DNA from: Epiperipatus broadwayi
Taxonomy: Eukaryota > Onychophora > Udeonychophora > Euonychophora > Peripatidae
Direction: 5' to 3'
DNA length: 64,000 bases
Assembly (NCBI GenBank): GCA_028023455.1
Contig: JAQFVV010000073.1
Location: forward strand, 1,504,451-1,568,450
The notes below the pieces were generated by a model. It was given only the letters and a program-made list of their open reading frames with translations, was not told the DNA's origin and made no database searches. The position numbers and the translations under genes were made by a program. This document shows positions 23,445 through 35,590 of the stretch, in pieces (position 1 is the first letter of the stretch; every line of letters starts with the position of its first letter).

Positions 23445-24830
23445 TGGACTTTGCAATTTGATATATGAGAGTGGAGTTTGGCCTGAAGATTTTTTAAAAA
23501 TTATAATGATTCTAATTGCTAAAACTAAGAGAGTTGTTAAATGTGAAGAGAATAGAACAATAAGGTTGCTATCTCATGCTTGTAAAGTTTTATTTGAGAA
23601 TTTTAACTCAAAGAATTTATGGAAAGGTAGAGTATTATATTGGAAAAGAAGAGTTTGGTTTTCAAAAAGGGAAAAGTACAAGAAATGCTATTGGTGTTGT
23701 TAGAACAATTACAGGTAGATATATTGAAAAAAATAAAGGAATAGGTATATGTTTTGTGGATTTGGAAAAAGCATTTGATAGAGTAGTCTGGAATAAACTT
23801 ATGTATATCTTAAAAGATAAAGGGGTATTTTGGAAAGAGAAGATTGATTTGGAATATGTATACTAGACAAAAGATAAGAATTAAATTGGTAAAAATGAGA
23901 CTGATGAAGTGAATATGAAAAGTGGATTTAGGCATGGTTGCAGCATATCACCTGATCTCTTTAATATTTATTTAGAAGACATGCTAAATAATTATTTTGA
24001 CTATGGAGGATCAAATGTTGAAAGTACAGTAATAAAATGTATAAGATGTGCAGATGATATGGTTCATATAGCTGAGATTGAAACATGTCTTCAGAATATG
24101 TTGAATAAATTGGAAGAAGGGTGTATGGAATATGGAATGTAAGATTGCTGTTAAGAAAAATAAGTGTTTATGAATAGGGAAAATGCAAAAATACTGTAAA
24201 TTGAAATCCATGATAACATAGTTCAATAGGAAAAGGGATTTAGATGCTTGGGTGGTTGAATGAGTGAGGATGGAAGAAGTAAACATAAAATTAAAAGAAT
24301 AGCATTGACACAGCAGGCATTTATTAAGAAAAAGAAAATATGTTGTGGACCTTTGAAAAGTGAATTAAAAAAAGATTAATTAAATGCTATGTGTAGAGTG
24401 TACTAATGTATGGTTGTGAAATATGGACAATGAGTAATAAAATTAGAAACCAATTGAAAGCCTTTGAGATGTGGACATGAAGAAGAATGGAAAAAATCAA
24501 TTGGATAAATAAAATAACAAATGAAGAAGTTTTGAAAAGAGCAAATGGAAGAAAAAACATTGATTGAGGAAATCAGAGAAGGAAAGAGAAATTGGATTGG
24601 TTATATGTTAAGAAGAAATTATAGTTTAATGAAAAAGATTTTGGAGGAAATGGTGAATGGAAGTAAAAAGAAAGAACAGAAGAGACTGACATTGTTGGAA
24701 GATATGAGAGAGGAAGTGTCATATCAAATTGAAGAACTGGAAAGAGAGAATGGAATGGACAAATGGATGAATTGATGATGTGACTACTCTCTGGACCTGT
24801 TCATTTGACAGAATATTGTTGATGATGAGA
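23445..24830 (+). pseudogene. LINE reverse transcriptase and C-terminal region, decayed
   Basis: The plus strand reads ESGVWPEDFLKIIMI, then in another frame FGFQKGKSTRNAIGV and ICFVDLEKAFDRVVWNKL (motif A, with the catalytic Asp). After two stops come KSGFRHGCSISPDLFNIYLE (motif B region) and IRCADDMVHIAE (motif C, CADD in place of FADD/YADD). Further on, NWIGYMLRRN and the tail EELERENGMDKWM give the usual C-terminus. Pieces lie at 23458-23703, 23576-23866, 23909-24142 and 24545-24775, so at least one frameshift and several stops separate them. The endonuclease part is missing (5' truncation). The pattern resembles RTE-like LINEs that are common in invertebrates; the clade is inference. Confidence 0.8.
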
Positions 24831-26266
24831 ATAGCTTAATCATACCCAGATAATGACACATAACATTTAGGTGTTTAAAAATAATTCTTGCAAATATTTT
24901 TTCATCAATATCCTCCAATGTGATGAGATGCAGGACATTTACTGATGGATATAAGGCAGAAAATTACATTAATGGATAGGTTAGGTAACATAATATTTAT
25001 ATTAACAAAGCTGATTATAATTTATGAGAAAAGGGAGAGATAATATAATTTAAATGCTTATAAATATTAGCTGAAATAAGATCATTTGCTAGTAAGATGT
25101 GTGAATGTAAGTGCATAGTTTCACAAAAAATTCGTTGTTTTGAGATGTAATTATTTTGAGGAAGATACATGTTACAATTATTAGAGAATAGATGAAAATC
25201 AACTGCTTTTAGAGTATTTTTAAGTGATAAGAAGTTTGATACCTGAGTGTATTTTCTTTCAACAAAATTGGAATATCATAGGCATAAGGCTGGATTGATT
25301 TATGAAATTTATTGTAGTTTTTGTTAGTATTGAAAGATTAGGGATTACTTTTTTACGCCCAAATATTATGGCATTTTGGTTATAAAGAGCACTTAGATGT
25401 TTAGTTTCACTTTTAAGCTTATGAATAAGGAGTTTTCTATCATTGAATTTTGTTATAGCTTGAAAAAGATTATTTGAATGATAATCAGTTAATCAACACA
25501 GTAACAATTATTTAGAAATCTTTTTTGTACTGTCCATATTTCAATCAAAGAGAGATTCAGTAGCTGATAAAAATAATTACTTGCAATTAATATATTAGAG
25601 ATATCATCAATAATTAATTTAAATTCACTACAAATTTGCCACTTGAATGTAAATTTATAAATTATTGGTTTATATGTTAAGTGCGCTGGGATGTAAGCAT
25701 AGAGAAGCTGAGCAGCGTAACAATACGATGGCTTAACACATTCAAGGGTTTATTGTATCTTCATATTCACAGCAGAATCAGAATAGAAAAATGATGGAAT
25801 ATATATATATTTATTTTGAAGGTTACTTTGTGTGAGAGTTATACAAATATGGTCAGAAAATTAATCATTATATTCTTGAGGTAGTGATGTAAATAAAGAA
25901 TTAGGCTTAAGCCAAGTTCATCCTATTTTAATTAGTCCGTTTCTTGTTGATTTTATTTAGAACTTGATAATTTCAGAATTTAAAATTTTAACATTAGTGG
26001 TCTACAATTTAATTGATAGTAACTGAAGTTATGAGCAATTGCCAAGAAATATAATAAAAATAATTCAAAGAAAAGCTGAGAATAAGTTTTAGTATTTATA
26101 ACATTATGAATTTATTCAAGCACTATGTGCTATATTTATTAGAGATAATCCTTGCTGAACTATACATGTGGCCAAACTTTACCAATTTTAGGTTGACTGG
26201 ACAGAGTACATCTCTATAAAAAGCCTTGAGCCCATCTTTATATGTGAGTTGCATCTATCTCAACAG
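24831..26266. other. DNA without recognisable gene
   Basis: No clear gene. A richer-in-G+C patch at 25680-25760 (GTGCGCTGGGATG, GCTGAGCAGCG) stands out but matches nothing else in the window. Confidence 0.45.
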
Positions 26267-26391
26267 AAAGAAGCTTTTTTTTTTCATGTGTCATAGCATC
26301 GGTCGGGAAGCGAACCCGTTAACCCGGGACAACTGCTTGTAAGGCGGTTGTGCTGACCTCTCGACCACCAATGCTTGACAAAAAGAAGCTT
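26267..26391 (-). mobile_element. SINE1 copy with target duplication
   Basis: Direct repeats AAAGAAGCTT at 26267-26276 and 26382-26391 flank a minus-strand SINE1. Read on the minus strand it begins AGCATTGGTGGTCGAGAGGTC (first 20 or so bases), has an anticodon-arm CTTACAA loop, a B-box-like GGGTTCGCTTCC and an acceptor-like CCGATGCT pairing with the start, then TGACACATG and an A tail (the T run on the plus strand). The tail plus duplication show insertion by LINE-type reverse transcription. Confidence 0.85.
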
Positions 26392-27056
26392 GAACTTCAA
26401 TTAACGAATTCTGAAGAAAAAACCTGTAGCCCATGTATCTATTAGCTATCGTCAACAAAAGGTTTTTTTTTTTTTTAATAAAAAGTAACAATTGAACAAA
26501 TGTATAAGAAAATGGCGAATATAAAATTCATAATTTTAGTAATAAAATATTAGTTTGTGTGCACATCATACGTTTAATAAAGGGATCGCATTAATTTTGT
26601 TACTTTTAATATGTAATTGTAATTAGCCAAAAACAATTAAATCATAATATAAACAAAATAATTTTTACGTTTTATTTATGTATATTAATTTTTTTATAGA
26701 TTTATTTTATTTGTACGGTGAAATACAATAACTAAATTTTAAAAAAAAAAGATAATTTCAATATTAACTTTTTAAATAATGAAAAAAGAAACAAATATAT
26801 AATTGTATATAATTATTTTGTTGCAATCTTTGTTTGGGGGAAATTAAATTACAGAGATATCTTTAGCAACAATGAATATTATTTGGATATTTACCATTCC
26901 TATAATGGGAGTGGAAAATTCTAAGATTTCAAAACTATGTATTATTGAATTATTCTTGCTAAAGTTTAAATAAGAAAGCATATATATTTTATAACTATTA
27001 TATATATACTATAATAAATAAGTAATTAATATGATATTAAAAAATGCATATAGCTT
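26392..27056. other. A+T-rich DNA without recognisable gene
   Basis: Nothing recognisable. The poly(T) at 26462-26477 is unexplained. Confidence 0.5.
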
Positions 27057-27155
27057 TTTTGCTCGGGAGTTCATAAGTTCGATCGCCAGCTGGCGAGCAT
27101 CAGAATCGATCACGGGATTTTCCGATCCCAACTACGCTAAACCGCGCATGTATTT
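27057..27155 (+). mobile_element. SINE2-like fragment with B-box-like motif
   Basis: A compact segment rich in G+C for this window: GCTCGGGAGTTCATAAG, then GTTCGATCGCCAGC (B-box-like) and GATCACGGGATTTTCCG. A diverged relative lies at 46.98-47.09 kb. The B box suggests a tRNA-derived SINE, with the A-box half missing or diverged. Confidence 0.5.
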
Positions 27156-27227
27156 ATATGATTTAATTATAATATATATGAATTAATACACTGTACAGGT
27201 TTACACACATCTGCATATATATAAAGT

Positions 27228-27597
27228 AATATAAGGGATTCGAACTGAGACCTTCACACAACCCTCAACTCTCCATGACATCTCATATTGCTGACGCACC
27301 TGATCATACACATGTTAAAAAGATAATCACCAATATAACGTATTACATGCTATACCAGCAATCATCAGTTGGTCCAGATTACTATCCTCACACATATATA
27401 CAATCAGTGCTCAGCTTTATATTAAGATAGCCAATCTTCATACATTAATGGACAGATTTCAAACTACTCCAACCCACAACTCTTAAGCCATCCATTTCAT
27501 TGAAAATCTGATGATGGAACGTTCGTGGGTCAGCAATATGAGATGGCATAGAGAGTTGGGTGAAGGTCTGAGTTCGAATCCCTTATATTATATAATA
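27228..27597. mobile_element. R1 fold-back copy
   Basis: The left end (27228-27302) carries the R1 text GGGATTCGAACTGAGACC and CATCTCATATTGCTGAC. The right end (27530-27597) is its inverted copy, GTCAGCAATATGAGATG then GAGTTCGAATCCC. In between is a full R1 body with a hammerhead region on the minus strand at 27328-27374: CTGATGA and both stem I strands (ACCAA/TTGGT) intact, GAAA changed to GTAA. The arms are about 68-75 bp. Confidence 0.75.
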
Positions 27598-29097
27598 TAT
27601 GTGACTAAGTTTTTTTTTCTGTCAATATATATATATATTGATTTATAATTTATTATATTTTATTTTGTTATTTGTTTAAGTTAACTGTTATTATAACTCG
27701 ATTCTTCTATTCATCATTATCCATATATATATTATCAGTTGTGTATATCGTATATGCGTGACTGATAAATAGAAAATTTTTTTAAAAAAGTCATGCTGGG
27801 GGCTAAAATTTTTCTATGCAATTATTTGTAGAGGAATTGACAATCCTCAATGTTTTATAACTTACAAGCTTATGGCTTAAGAGATAGGATCATGTAATAT
27901 ATGAATCTTATTTTGACTAATTATTAGAAGTGTAAATATAAATAAGAATCTTATTATAACGCCAAGAGTTTTTTTTTTTTTTTTTGGTACATGTGCAAGT
28001 GTTTTTCTTTATGGTATGATTGAAATATCAGCATATAAAAATAAATAATCTCTATTTTATCTCTACTTTTATTTGTGTGATAGGGAAAAAAAGTCTAAAA
28101 ATATGAGATATCTTTCATCTCTGACAATGATCATTGTGCAAGTTTAAAGAATGTGTTATTAGTTCTTTATCTAATCTCATAAAATTTTGATATTTTACTG
28201 TCTCAAACGAAGCTTAGTGATAATCCTCAATGAAGTTGTATTAAATTTCAATGTATCATTTATATTGCTTATATATAGAGAGATATGTATGTCATTATAT
28301 TAAGTCAATATATTAAATACACTGCTTTCATTGCAGTTTGGCAAATAATATGGTGAATAGCGATATTATTACCCTATTTTCATTACATTTTGGCTGTCAA
28401 TTTTGAACATGACAATATTACAATTCAAAATATCTGGTTGCATTTTGATGTAACATGCTAATAATTCAAATGAAATTCAATAATAAACTGCAAATGTCTG
28501 AAATTAAAAGGAATTGTCATTTACAATAATATAAGAGTATTGATAAATAAGTTGATCAAAGTCAAAATCAGCATCTAACTCAGGAAGCAAAAATTAAGAA
28601 ACAATAATCATATAACAGCACAAACATGGGACATTAAAAATCTAATCAAAAATGGAAAAAGTCAAGCAAAAATAATAAATAAAATTATTCAAAGAAGGAA
28701 TGTAAGGTTCATCTATATTAAATATTACTATTAATTTTCACACATTAAAATAAAGCAATCACCTAAGTTATATAGCAATTAGAACAAAGGTAAAAAAGAT
28801 AGAGCAACAAACTGATCAAATTTAAAACTAGCATTTAACTCAGAAAGCAAAAAAGAAAAATTGTATAGTTTAATAGCAAAGACATAAAAGATACTTGATA
28901 TTGTTAATCAAAAAGAAGGAAGACAAGTAATAAAGAGAAAAAGAAATGAAAGAATAAAAATAGATAAAAGCAACCTAATAGAAGATGAATTCATATGTGA
29001 TATGAAAGGTTGATGAAAATAATGCAGTGATAAGATAAAAAATGTACTTTGTTGGTGAATGGAAGAGGATGTCAAGATTTAAATTACTTGACACACC
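27598..29097. other. A+T-rich DNA without recognisable gene
   Basis: Nothing recognisable. A poly(T) run lies at 27968-27984. The 28550-28970 stretch is rich in AAA and CAA but has no open frame of note. Confidence 0.5.
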
Positions 29098-29504
29098 AAC
29101 AGGCAAACTCTCTATACTGTAGTGCCATTCAGTGCAAGCCAGAGTAATCAATGGATGCCAGAAAATTTGTGCATAAAATCTCATTTAGTGCCTACTCATC
29201 CAATATCCCCAGACTAGTTTCTAGCTTGTGGCTTTCATCATTGAGAAATCTTGGATCTGATAGCACTGTACCTAGATCTTAGGATCTAATTCAACCCTCC
29301 AGAAGCCACCTTTTATCTCTACTTAACTACAAAACTATGAGAATAAATTGAAAACACAATATTTTCAATCCAAGCTCATTAGCTTATATAATCATAAATG
29401 TCTGGCTTGCACTGAGTGGCTTTACTGTATGGAGAGTTTTGCCTGTTTTAATAACAGTTGTGAGCATGCATAAGAAACGGTGATTGTGTGATGTTTGGTG
29501 GATT
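29098..29504. mobile_element. R3 fold-back copy with 3' tail
   Basis: The left end (AACAGGCAAACTCTC, 29098 on) and the right end (GAGAGTTTTGCCTGTT, to 29447) are inverted copies about 44 bp long that continue as AGTGCAAGCC / GGCTTGCACT. The interior matches the R3 copies at 4.7 and 63.5 kb. After the right end, AATAACAGTTGTGAGCATGC to GTGATGTTTGGTGG matches the text after the 63.8-kb copy, so the element extends beyond the arms. A hammerhead region is present. Confidence 0.75.
29206..29247 (-). ncRNA. Hammerhead region of R3, one core change
   Basis: Minus strand: stem I strand TCTCA, core box ATGATGA (first base A instead of C), stem II AGC-CACAA-GCT, GAAA, a palindromic stem III ACTAGT, triplet GTC, then TGGGGA, which pairs with the stem I strand (two G.U pairs). 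Apart from the first core base everything is in place. GTC is the classic hammerhead cleavage triplet. Confidence 0.55.
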
Positions 29505-29632
29505 ATGAAAGAAAAATTAAAAAATCCAAAGAGAAATGGTGCTATTTATATTAGCACTGCCTTCTATACGCTGATAAGAAAAAATCTTAAGCAGAGTTAT
29601 ATAAAAAAATATTGTAATTATTTTGCTAATAT

Positions 29633-29795
29633 TTGGTGATTATTTATATTTTTGACATATATGTATTCAAGTGGTGCATCAGTGTTATAAGATAGAGTGG
29701 AGAGTGGTGGGTCATGTGAAAGTCTGTGCTCAGATACCCTATATATTACATATATTGATACATGTATATAATAAGCCTGTATTTCAGTTAATACA
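29633..29795 (+). mobile_element. R1 solo copy starting at the predicted cleavage site
   Basis: Here R1 lies in the opposite orientation, so its ribozyme-sense strand is plus. It starts with TTGGTGATTATTTAT, which is exactly the base following the predicted hammerhead cut in the tandem units, and runs to CTGTATTTCAGTTAATAC. The hammerhead boxes themselves, which would lie upstream, are absent. Confidence 0.65.
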
Positions 29796-32700
29796 GTTTC
29801 TATATATATTTTGCACACAAAAGATCATTTTAGTAATACATCGATCTTATCTACTGATATATATAATATGGAAAGCTTCTAAACAAACTAACTTAGTATG
29901 ACAACTAATGGCATATTTAATAAAGGGGAAAAAGCAAAATTAACATCTTGCTACATGTATTGATGTACAATCTCATTTAACATATAATAAGAGGAATTTT
30001 ATCATCTCATATAAGAAAATGACATAGCTAAACAATGAGAGAAATTTGCATCTCTCAAATAAAACAAGTTTGTAATAGGAAGAATTCATCATGTATTGTT
30101 CAAATAAAATTTATATATTGAACTGTGGTCCCCAGAAATTTGATAGCCATATTAACTAGGTTTGAATACCTTTTATAATAATTTTGGAATTTAAACTTTA
30201 ATAAGTTTAACATGTAGGAGGGAGAATAACATTGATAGCATAGCTATCAATTATACCCACAGACAAATCAGGCTATGCAAAGCATAACACAATCACATTT
30301 CCTGACCATGGCCCATCTTGACTGCTGGATACAAACCCTGCCATCCAAAGCATTTTATTTGCTTTTAGAATCAAACTAGGTGTCAGCCAACCATATGTTA
30401 TATAGTCAGCGTGCTTGGCACACAATCCAGATATTGACATATCCCAGCCTGGCTCATACTCTTAACCAGGGTCTAGCATATTGACTTAAAAACATAAAAT
30501 AATTATACTCTTAAATTAATAGTGATGCGGTGACAAGAGAAAAAGATAATAAACCAAATAATACTTAATTAAGCAAACATTAATATTTATTGAAGCACAC
30601 ACATATCTAATATAATATAATAATATTATTTTTTACATAAATAAATATAAATGAATAGCTTCAGGCTAAAATTATAATAGTCCTTTGTTAATTAAAGTTC
30701 ATTTAAAATAAATATAAAGTGACTATAGACAAGTATCAAAATATCTTTATTTAGGTTTTCATGATTGTCACTTTCTAACCAGTTGGTCTTTGGGTGTTCC
30801 ATCAATGGTTTCATGGCTTGTTTTCAATTCTTTGTCTTGACAATGGGAGAGAGAAAGTTTGCAGCAATATCTATTTCACCATTTTGGCATTTAGTTTCCA
30901 GTGACAATTCAGGCAAGGAGAGTTGATTTGTGGAGGACTTTTAGGGCCTGAAGCCCAGTCAAACCCTTCTAAAATGATCTAGCAGTTTATCTTTCTAGAT
31001 CTGTGGCTTCTGCAATGATATTCTCCACAGCAGTAATGAATGACTATATTCTGTCTTTAGATTCCTGGTTCTCTGGAGCAATGAATAATGTAACAGCAGA
31101 AAATGAAGACCAGACTGAATCACAGACTCAAGAATGGAATAATTCGATCACAAAATGAAGGCCAGAATAAATAACAATAGACAGTGGCAACATTATATAT
31201 CCATCTCTCTTATTATTTTAATTTCTTATCAATATTTTAAATTTTGATTGTAACTTAAGTCTGTTTTTTTAATTATTTTTACATTTGCTTTAATTGATTT
31301 TTACATTCCACATTATCTAATCTTTTGCATAGAATAATCTACTACCTTATCAATAGTTTACATAGTATTTTAATTAGTTCAATTGTTAATTTTACTTTTT
31401 CTTTAAAAGCCAGTAATCTTTAAAAACTAATTACATTTGGAAAAGTTTTCTTTTACAAACAAAATTTTATTCTGCTTTTTTGTATTTACTTATTTTTTTA
31501 AAAAAATGAAAGAGTTTTTAAATCTTTTGATTTAAGATTATCCCCCAGTCCACTCAATACTAAAACTTTATTCTCTTTTAAAAGAAAATATAATGCAATC
31601 TTTTTTTTTATTTTACAAAGTTGCATTTTAAAAATCTACTTCTGAAATAATTATTTCTTTCAAATAGATTAAATCATATTCTTTTTAAAAAAATTATGAA
31701 ACATGTATTACAAGATAGATGTAGTTTTATAAAAATTTCTCTCACTAGCATTACAATATATTAACACATCTAACAATGTCAAGTATACAAAAATCACTAT
31801 TCAAATTATTTGTGTATCAATTTGTTTACCAAATACCTTACTTCTAATACTTGCATCTCTACTGACTTACTAAATGTCAGCACAATTCCTTTTTACACTC
31901 GAATAATGTAATTATAAGATTTAAAGTTTATAATGGTAATATATTTTAATAATCATTTATAACCCTCAGTTAGGATAACCACATGAAAAGAACTACATGG
32001 GATACTTACAAAACATATAAAGCAAAAAAATATTTTTATATAAATATCTTTGCTATTTTAAAAGAATGTTTCTTGGGAGATCTAACAGGAAAAAATGCAT
32101 AGCAAAAATTTATAATTATAGTACTATTAATAAAAATAATGTCTTTATTTCTTTTTTTAATAAAGTCTTGAATTCAAAGTTTGTGTTCAATCTGATTTTC
32201 AGTGGGTTCCCTGAGGAATACTTGTTAACAAAATAAGTAGTGAAGATTACTAAAGAAAGTTCATCTTGGTTAAATTTTTAAAAGTTCTAAATAAGTCTAT
32301 TGTTCCTGAAATTTGTTTAGATGATAACAGGTGGATGTAAAATTTAAGAATTCTTGGAAATGTTGATAAATTATTAATTGGTCTATGCAATAACATTCTC
32401 CCTCTGTATATCTTTAAAATGTAAGTTCTTCCATACTTAGATTTAGAAAAGATAATTTTTTTAAATGTAGGCTTTTATTTTATTTTAGGCTTTTGTTTTA
32501 TTTTAACATTATGCCACAGAGATTCAACAGTAATATAGGCAACTGGAATGGAGGCTTCACACACCCTGTTGGAATATATTTGTCTATCCAACAATCATAG
32601 TTAATAAATTTACTATTATTGTCATTTTTTAAAACTATATTAAAAAAAATGATCCAGTTAGAATCAAAACTTTCTTATTCACTACCCAAAGTTTTTTTCT

Positions 32701-33339
32701 ATTAAGGGTAAACAACCCACCTTACAACAATATTAGTGACATCCAAAATTATTATGGTTATCTCCTAGAAACCATGCAATGCTAAAAAATATTATTGTCC
32801 ACATTGCATAACTGCACACACATCTCAAACATTTTTTTGAACAGCTTGCATTCAACTATTTCTAAAATTAGCTTTAATAATAATAAAAAATAATAAAAAT
32901 ATAACTTAAATAATTAAATTTTTATACAATTTTATTAAACTTAATTCTCATATCTCCCTTGTTCTTTTAAATACATATTACCACACAAGTATTCCTTGAC
33001 AAATATTAAAATTAAAATAATTGCCTATAATACTTCAATCTTCCTTTTTTAATATTTTTTCTACTTAAATGTCAATAAAATATTTTAATTTCACGAATTT
33101 TCAAAAAATAAACAGTTTAAAATAAAAACAACTTTACACATGAAACAAATAGGCACAATAGATCTCTATTTATAAAGGGATAATTTTGACCTTAATTATA
33201 TATGATAAAAATAATAATAGCATTATTCTTTTAAAGATCACATATATCTTTTTAAGTCACAGTGAGGACTAACTACCACAATATTATATATATATACATT
33301 TAGAAGAGATTTTAAAGACTTTTAACCTCCATACAGCCA
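29796..33339. other. Long stretch without supported gene
   Basis: Two segments, 30180-30500 and 30770-31190, are clearly less A+T-rich than average and might hold an old repeat or exon debris; I find no open frame or splice pattern I trust. The remainder to 33.3 kb is homopolymer-rich A/T DNA. Confidence 0.4.
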
Positions 33340-33690
33340 TCCATTCCATCCTACACCACCAACATTCATAATCACATGCATGTGAAAAAGATAAATGATC
33401 TCCAATATACTTTTTTGTACTTAATCAGCACTCATCAGTTAGCCCAGATAATCATCTCCCACACATATACATTATCAATTCTCAGTTTATATTGATAGCA
33501 AATCTTCAAACTTTAATGAACAGGCTTCAATCTTCTCCACCCTCCAACTCTTCATCCATCCATCCCATTGAAAATCTGATAATGGAACATTCAAGAGCCT
33601 TGTTGATTCCAATATTATTGTCAGTCATGTTAACTTTAAATACTACTCACATACAAGATTTTAATATGTCCATATAAATACACAGTAGAG
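33340..33690 (-). mobile_element. R1 copy, decayed
   Basis: It shares the R1 landmarks GAAAAAGATAAATGATC, CTCATCAGTT, TTCAAACTTTAATGAACAGG and CAACTCTTCATCCATCC. The hammerhead region has CTGATGA (33432-33438, minus strand), but the GAAA box is AAAA and stem I is weakened. Confidence 0.65.
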
Positions 33691-33738
33691 TGTTGGGAAG
33701 AATACAGGTGGAATATGTGTTATTTAAATACAAATATA

Positions 33739-34133
33739 TTGTTTATATTGAACTTAATGTAATTAGACGAGATTTGAACTCAGACCATCAGGCTCCCTTT
33801 AGTCATCCACTGCATCCTATACAATTGACACACATGACCACATACATGTGAAAAAGAAAAATGATCAACAATATACATATTTTGTACTGAACCAGCACTC
33901 ATCAGTTGGTCCAGATCATCATGTCCCACTCATATATATACAATCAATGCTCAGTTTGTATTATGATAACAAATCTTCAAACTTTGGTGCAGCACAAAAT
34001 ACATATATTGGAGAATATTTTTTTTACATGTATGTGGTTATGTTTGTCAGTTGTATAGGATAAGTGGGTGTTTGTAGGAAGCTTGTAGATCTGAAATCAA
34101 ATCTCTTCTAATTATGTTAAGTTCAGTATAAAC
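33739..34133. mobile_element. R1 fold-back copy
   Basis: Left arm 33739-33896 and right arm 33985-34133 are inverted copies of about 150 bp whose outer ends read TTATATTGAACTTAATG and CATAATTAGAAG-like complement. In between lies the hammerhead region with CTGATGA (33899-33905, minus) and a good stem II, but AAAA in place of GAAA. The right-hand copy switches strand a few bases upstream of the predicted cleavage site. Confidence 0.7.
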
Positions 34134-34200
34134 CATGTACTTGTATATATATATGTTGATATGAAGGTTTTCACGGGTTGCATATATAAAAACATATTTT

Positions 34201-35578
34201 GCGGGTTCATCCATGTTAAAATATTTTAAATATTGATATACTGACATTTCGACTTGGGAACACAAGTCATTCACAGAGTGATAAAAGGTAGAAAGACGGT
34301 TGTAGAGGCGCTACAATCACTGATTTGAAAAAAATGTTAAAGTTCCACCAATAGCAAAAATGTTAAAATTAAGAATGTTTTTTAAAAAAATCTTTCCAAA
34401 TAGGAGGAAGTTTGCTTGTATCATCTCGCTTATTGATACAATCTGGCCTTTTAAGTATCTCAATGGCTTCTCTAATTTTGCACTGGTATAGATTATCACA
34501 TCTGGATATGATCCTGGTACTAGAAAAATTAATTTTATGACCTGAATCCATAGTATGGAGTGAGAGTGCTGATGATGATGAGTGTTGTTTAACTGCATTA
34601 GCATGCTCATCTCTCCTAACACTGATGCAATGATTACTCATACCTATGTAAGAAGCCTTACAATTTTCACATGAGATTTGATAAACACCATGAGATTCAA
34701 GAGGGATTGAATCCTTAGGCTTGGTTATTATATTGCTGATCTTTTGATGAGTAGAAAACGCTGTATTTATATTATAGCATTTTAATATACGTCCAATACT
34801 GTCTGTAGTTCCTTTTACATATGGAACACAAATCCTAATAGCTGATTTATCATCTTTTTGTTTCCTATTTTGTCCATTTTGGGCTTGAAATAAGGCTTTT
34901 TTAATAAATTTATAATTATAACTATTTGCTAATAAAACACTATTAATATGATTTATTTCATCTTTCAGATGTGACTTATCTGAAAGGTTAAATGCTCTAT
35001 TTAAAAGAGTTTTGGCTACAGAAACGATCTGAGTTGGGTGATGATGAGAATGTAAATGTAAATATCTGTCCGTGTGTGTATTCTTTCTATAAATTGAAAA
35101 AGATAAACTATTTGGTGTTCTGGTGACTAAAACATCAAGAAAAGGGAGTTTTCCATCAGACTCTGTCTCCATTGTAAATCTAATATGAGGATGCATATTA
35201 TTTAAATGTAAGAAAAAATCATCTAATTTATTTTTTCCATGTTGCCATATGACAAAAATGTCATCTATGTATCTGAGCCAAATGAGGGGTTTTAAAGAGG
35301 ATGATTCTAAAGCACGAGTTTCTATATTTTCCATGAATAAATCAGCTATTACTCCTGAGATAGGTGAGCCCATAGCAGTACCAAAAACTTGTCTGTAATG
35401 CTGTCCATTATATACAAAATATGTGTTCAAGAGACAATGTTTAATCAAAGCAATAATATGGTTTGGCAAATTGCAATGCTGTGAAATTACATTTAAAACT
35501 TCATCAATTGGAATGTTTGTAAACAAAGACACGATATTAAAACTGACCAGAATGTCATTAGCACTAATATTTTTAAAA
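34201..35578 (-). mobile_element. Penelope-like element A, minus-strand copy (5'-truncated)
   Basis: It runs from the 3' end near 34201 to a break near 35578, where the plus-strand copy begins. Its 3' non-coding end (34201-34368) is the inverted match of 37265-37430. The reverse transcriptase N-terminal third is missing. The two copies differ at about 10 of 387 residues in the shared frame, so duplication was recent relative to the other relics. Confidence 0.85.
34369..35532 (-). pseudogene. Penelope-like reverse transcriptase / GIY-YIG endonuclease, truncated copy
   Basis: A continuous frame of 387 codons, which stays open upstream to the break at about 35578. It holds the reverse transcriptase palm (AMGSPISG at residues 53-60, YIDD at 88-91), the LPFLDV block at 129-134, a linker with VPYVKG, and a C-terminal GIY-YIG nuclease (GVYQI 282-286, YIG 295-297, catalytic-type Glu in REAIEI 354-359). 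Just upstream, motif A reads SFNIVSLF, where its sister copy has SFDVVSLF. The catalytic Asp is Asn here (codon 35536-35538), so the polymerase should be inactive. The frame has no natural start, because the 5' part is missing. It would act in reverse transcription primed at a nick made by the nuclease. Confidence 0.85.
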
Positions 35579-35590
35579 AAGCTAAGCTTC

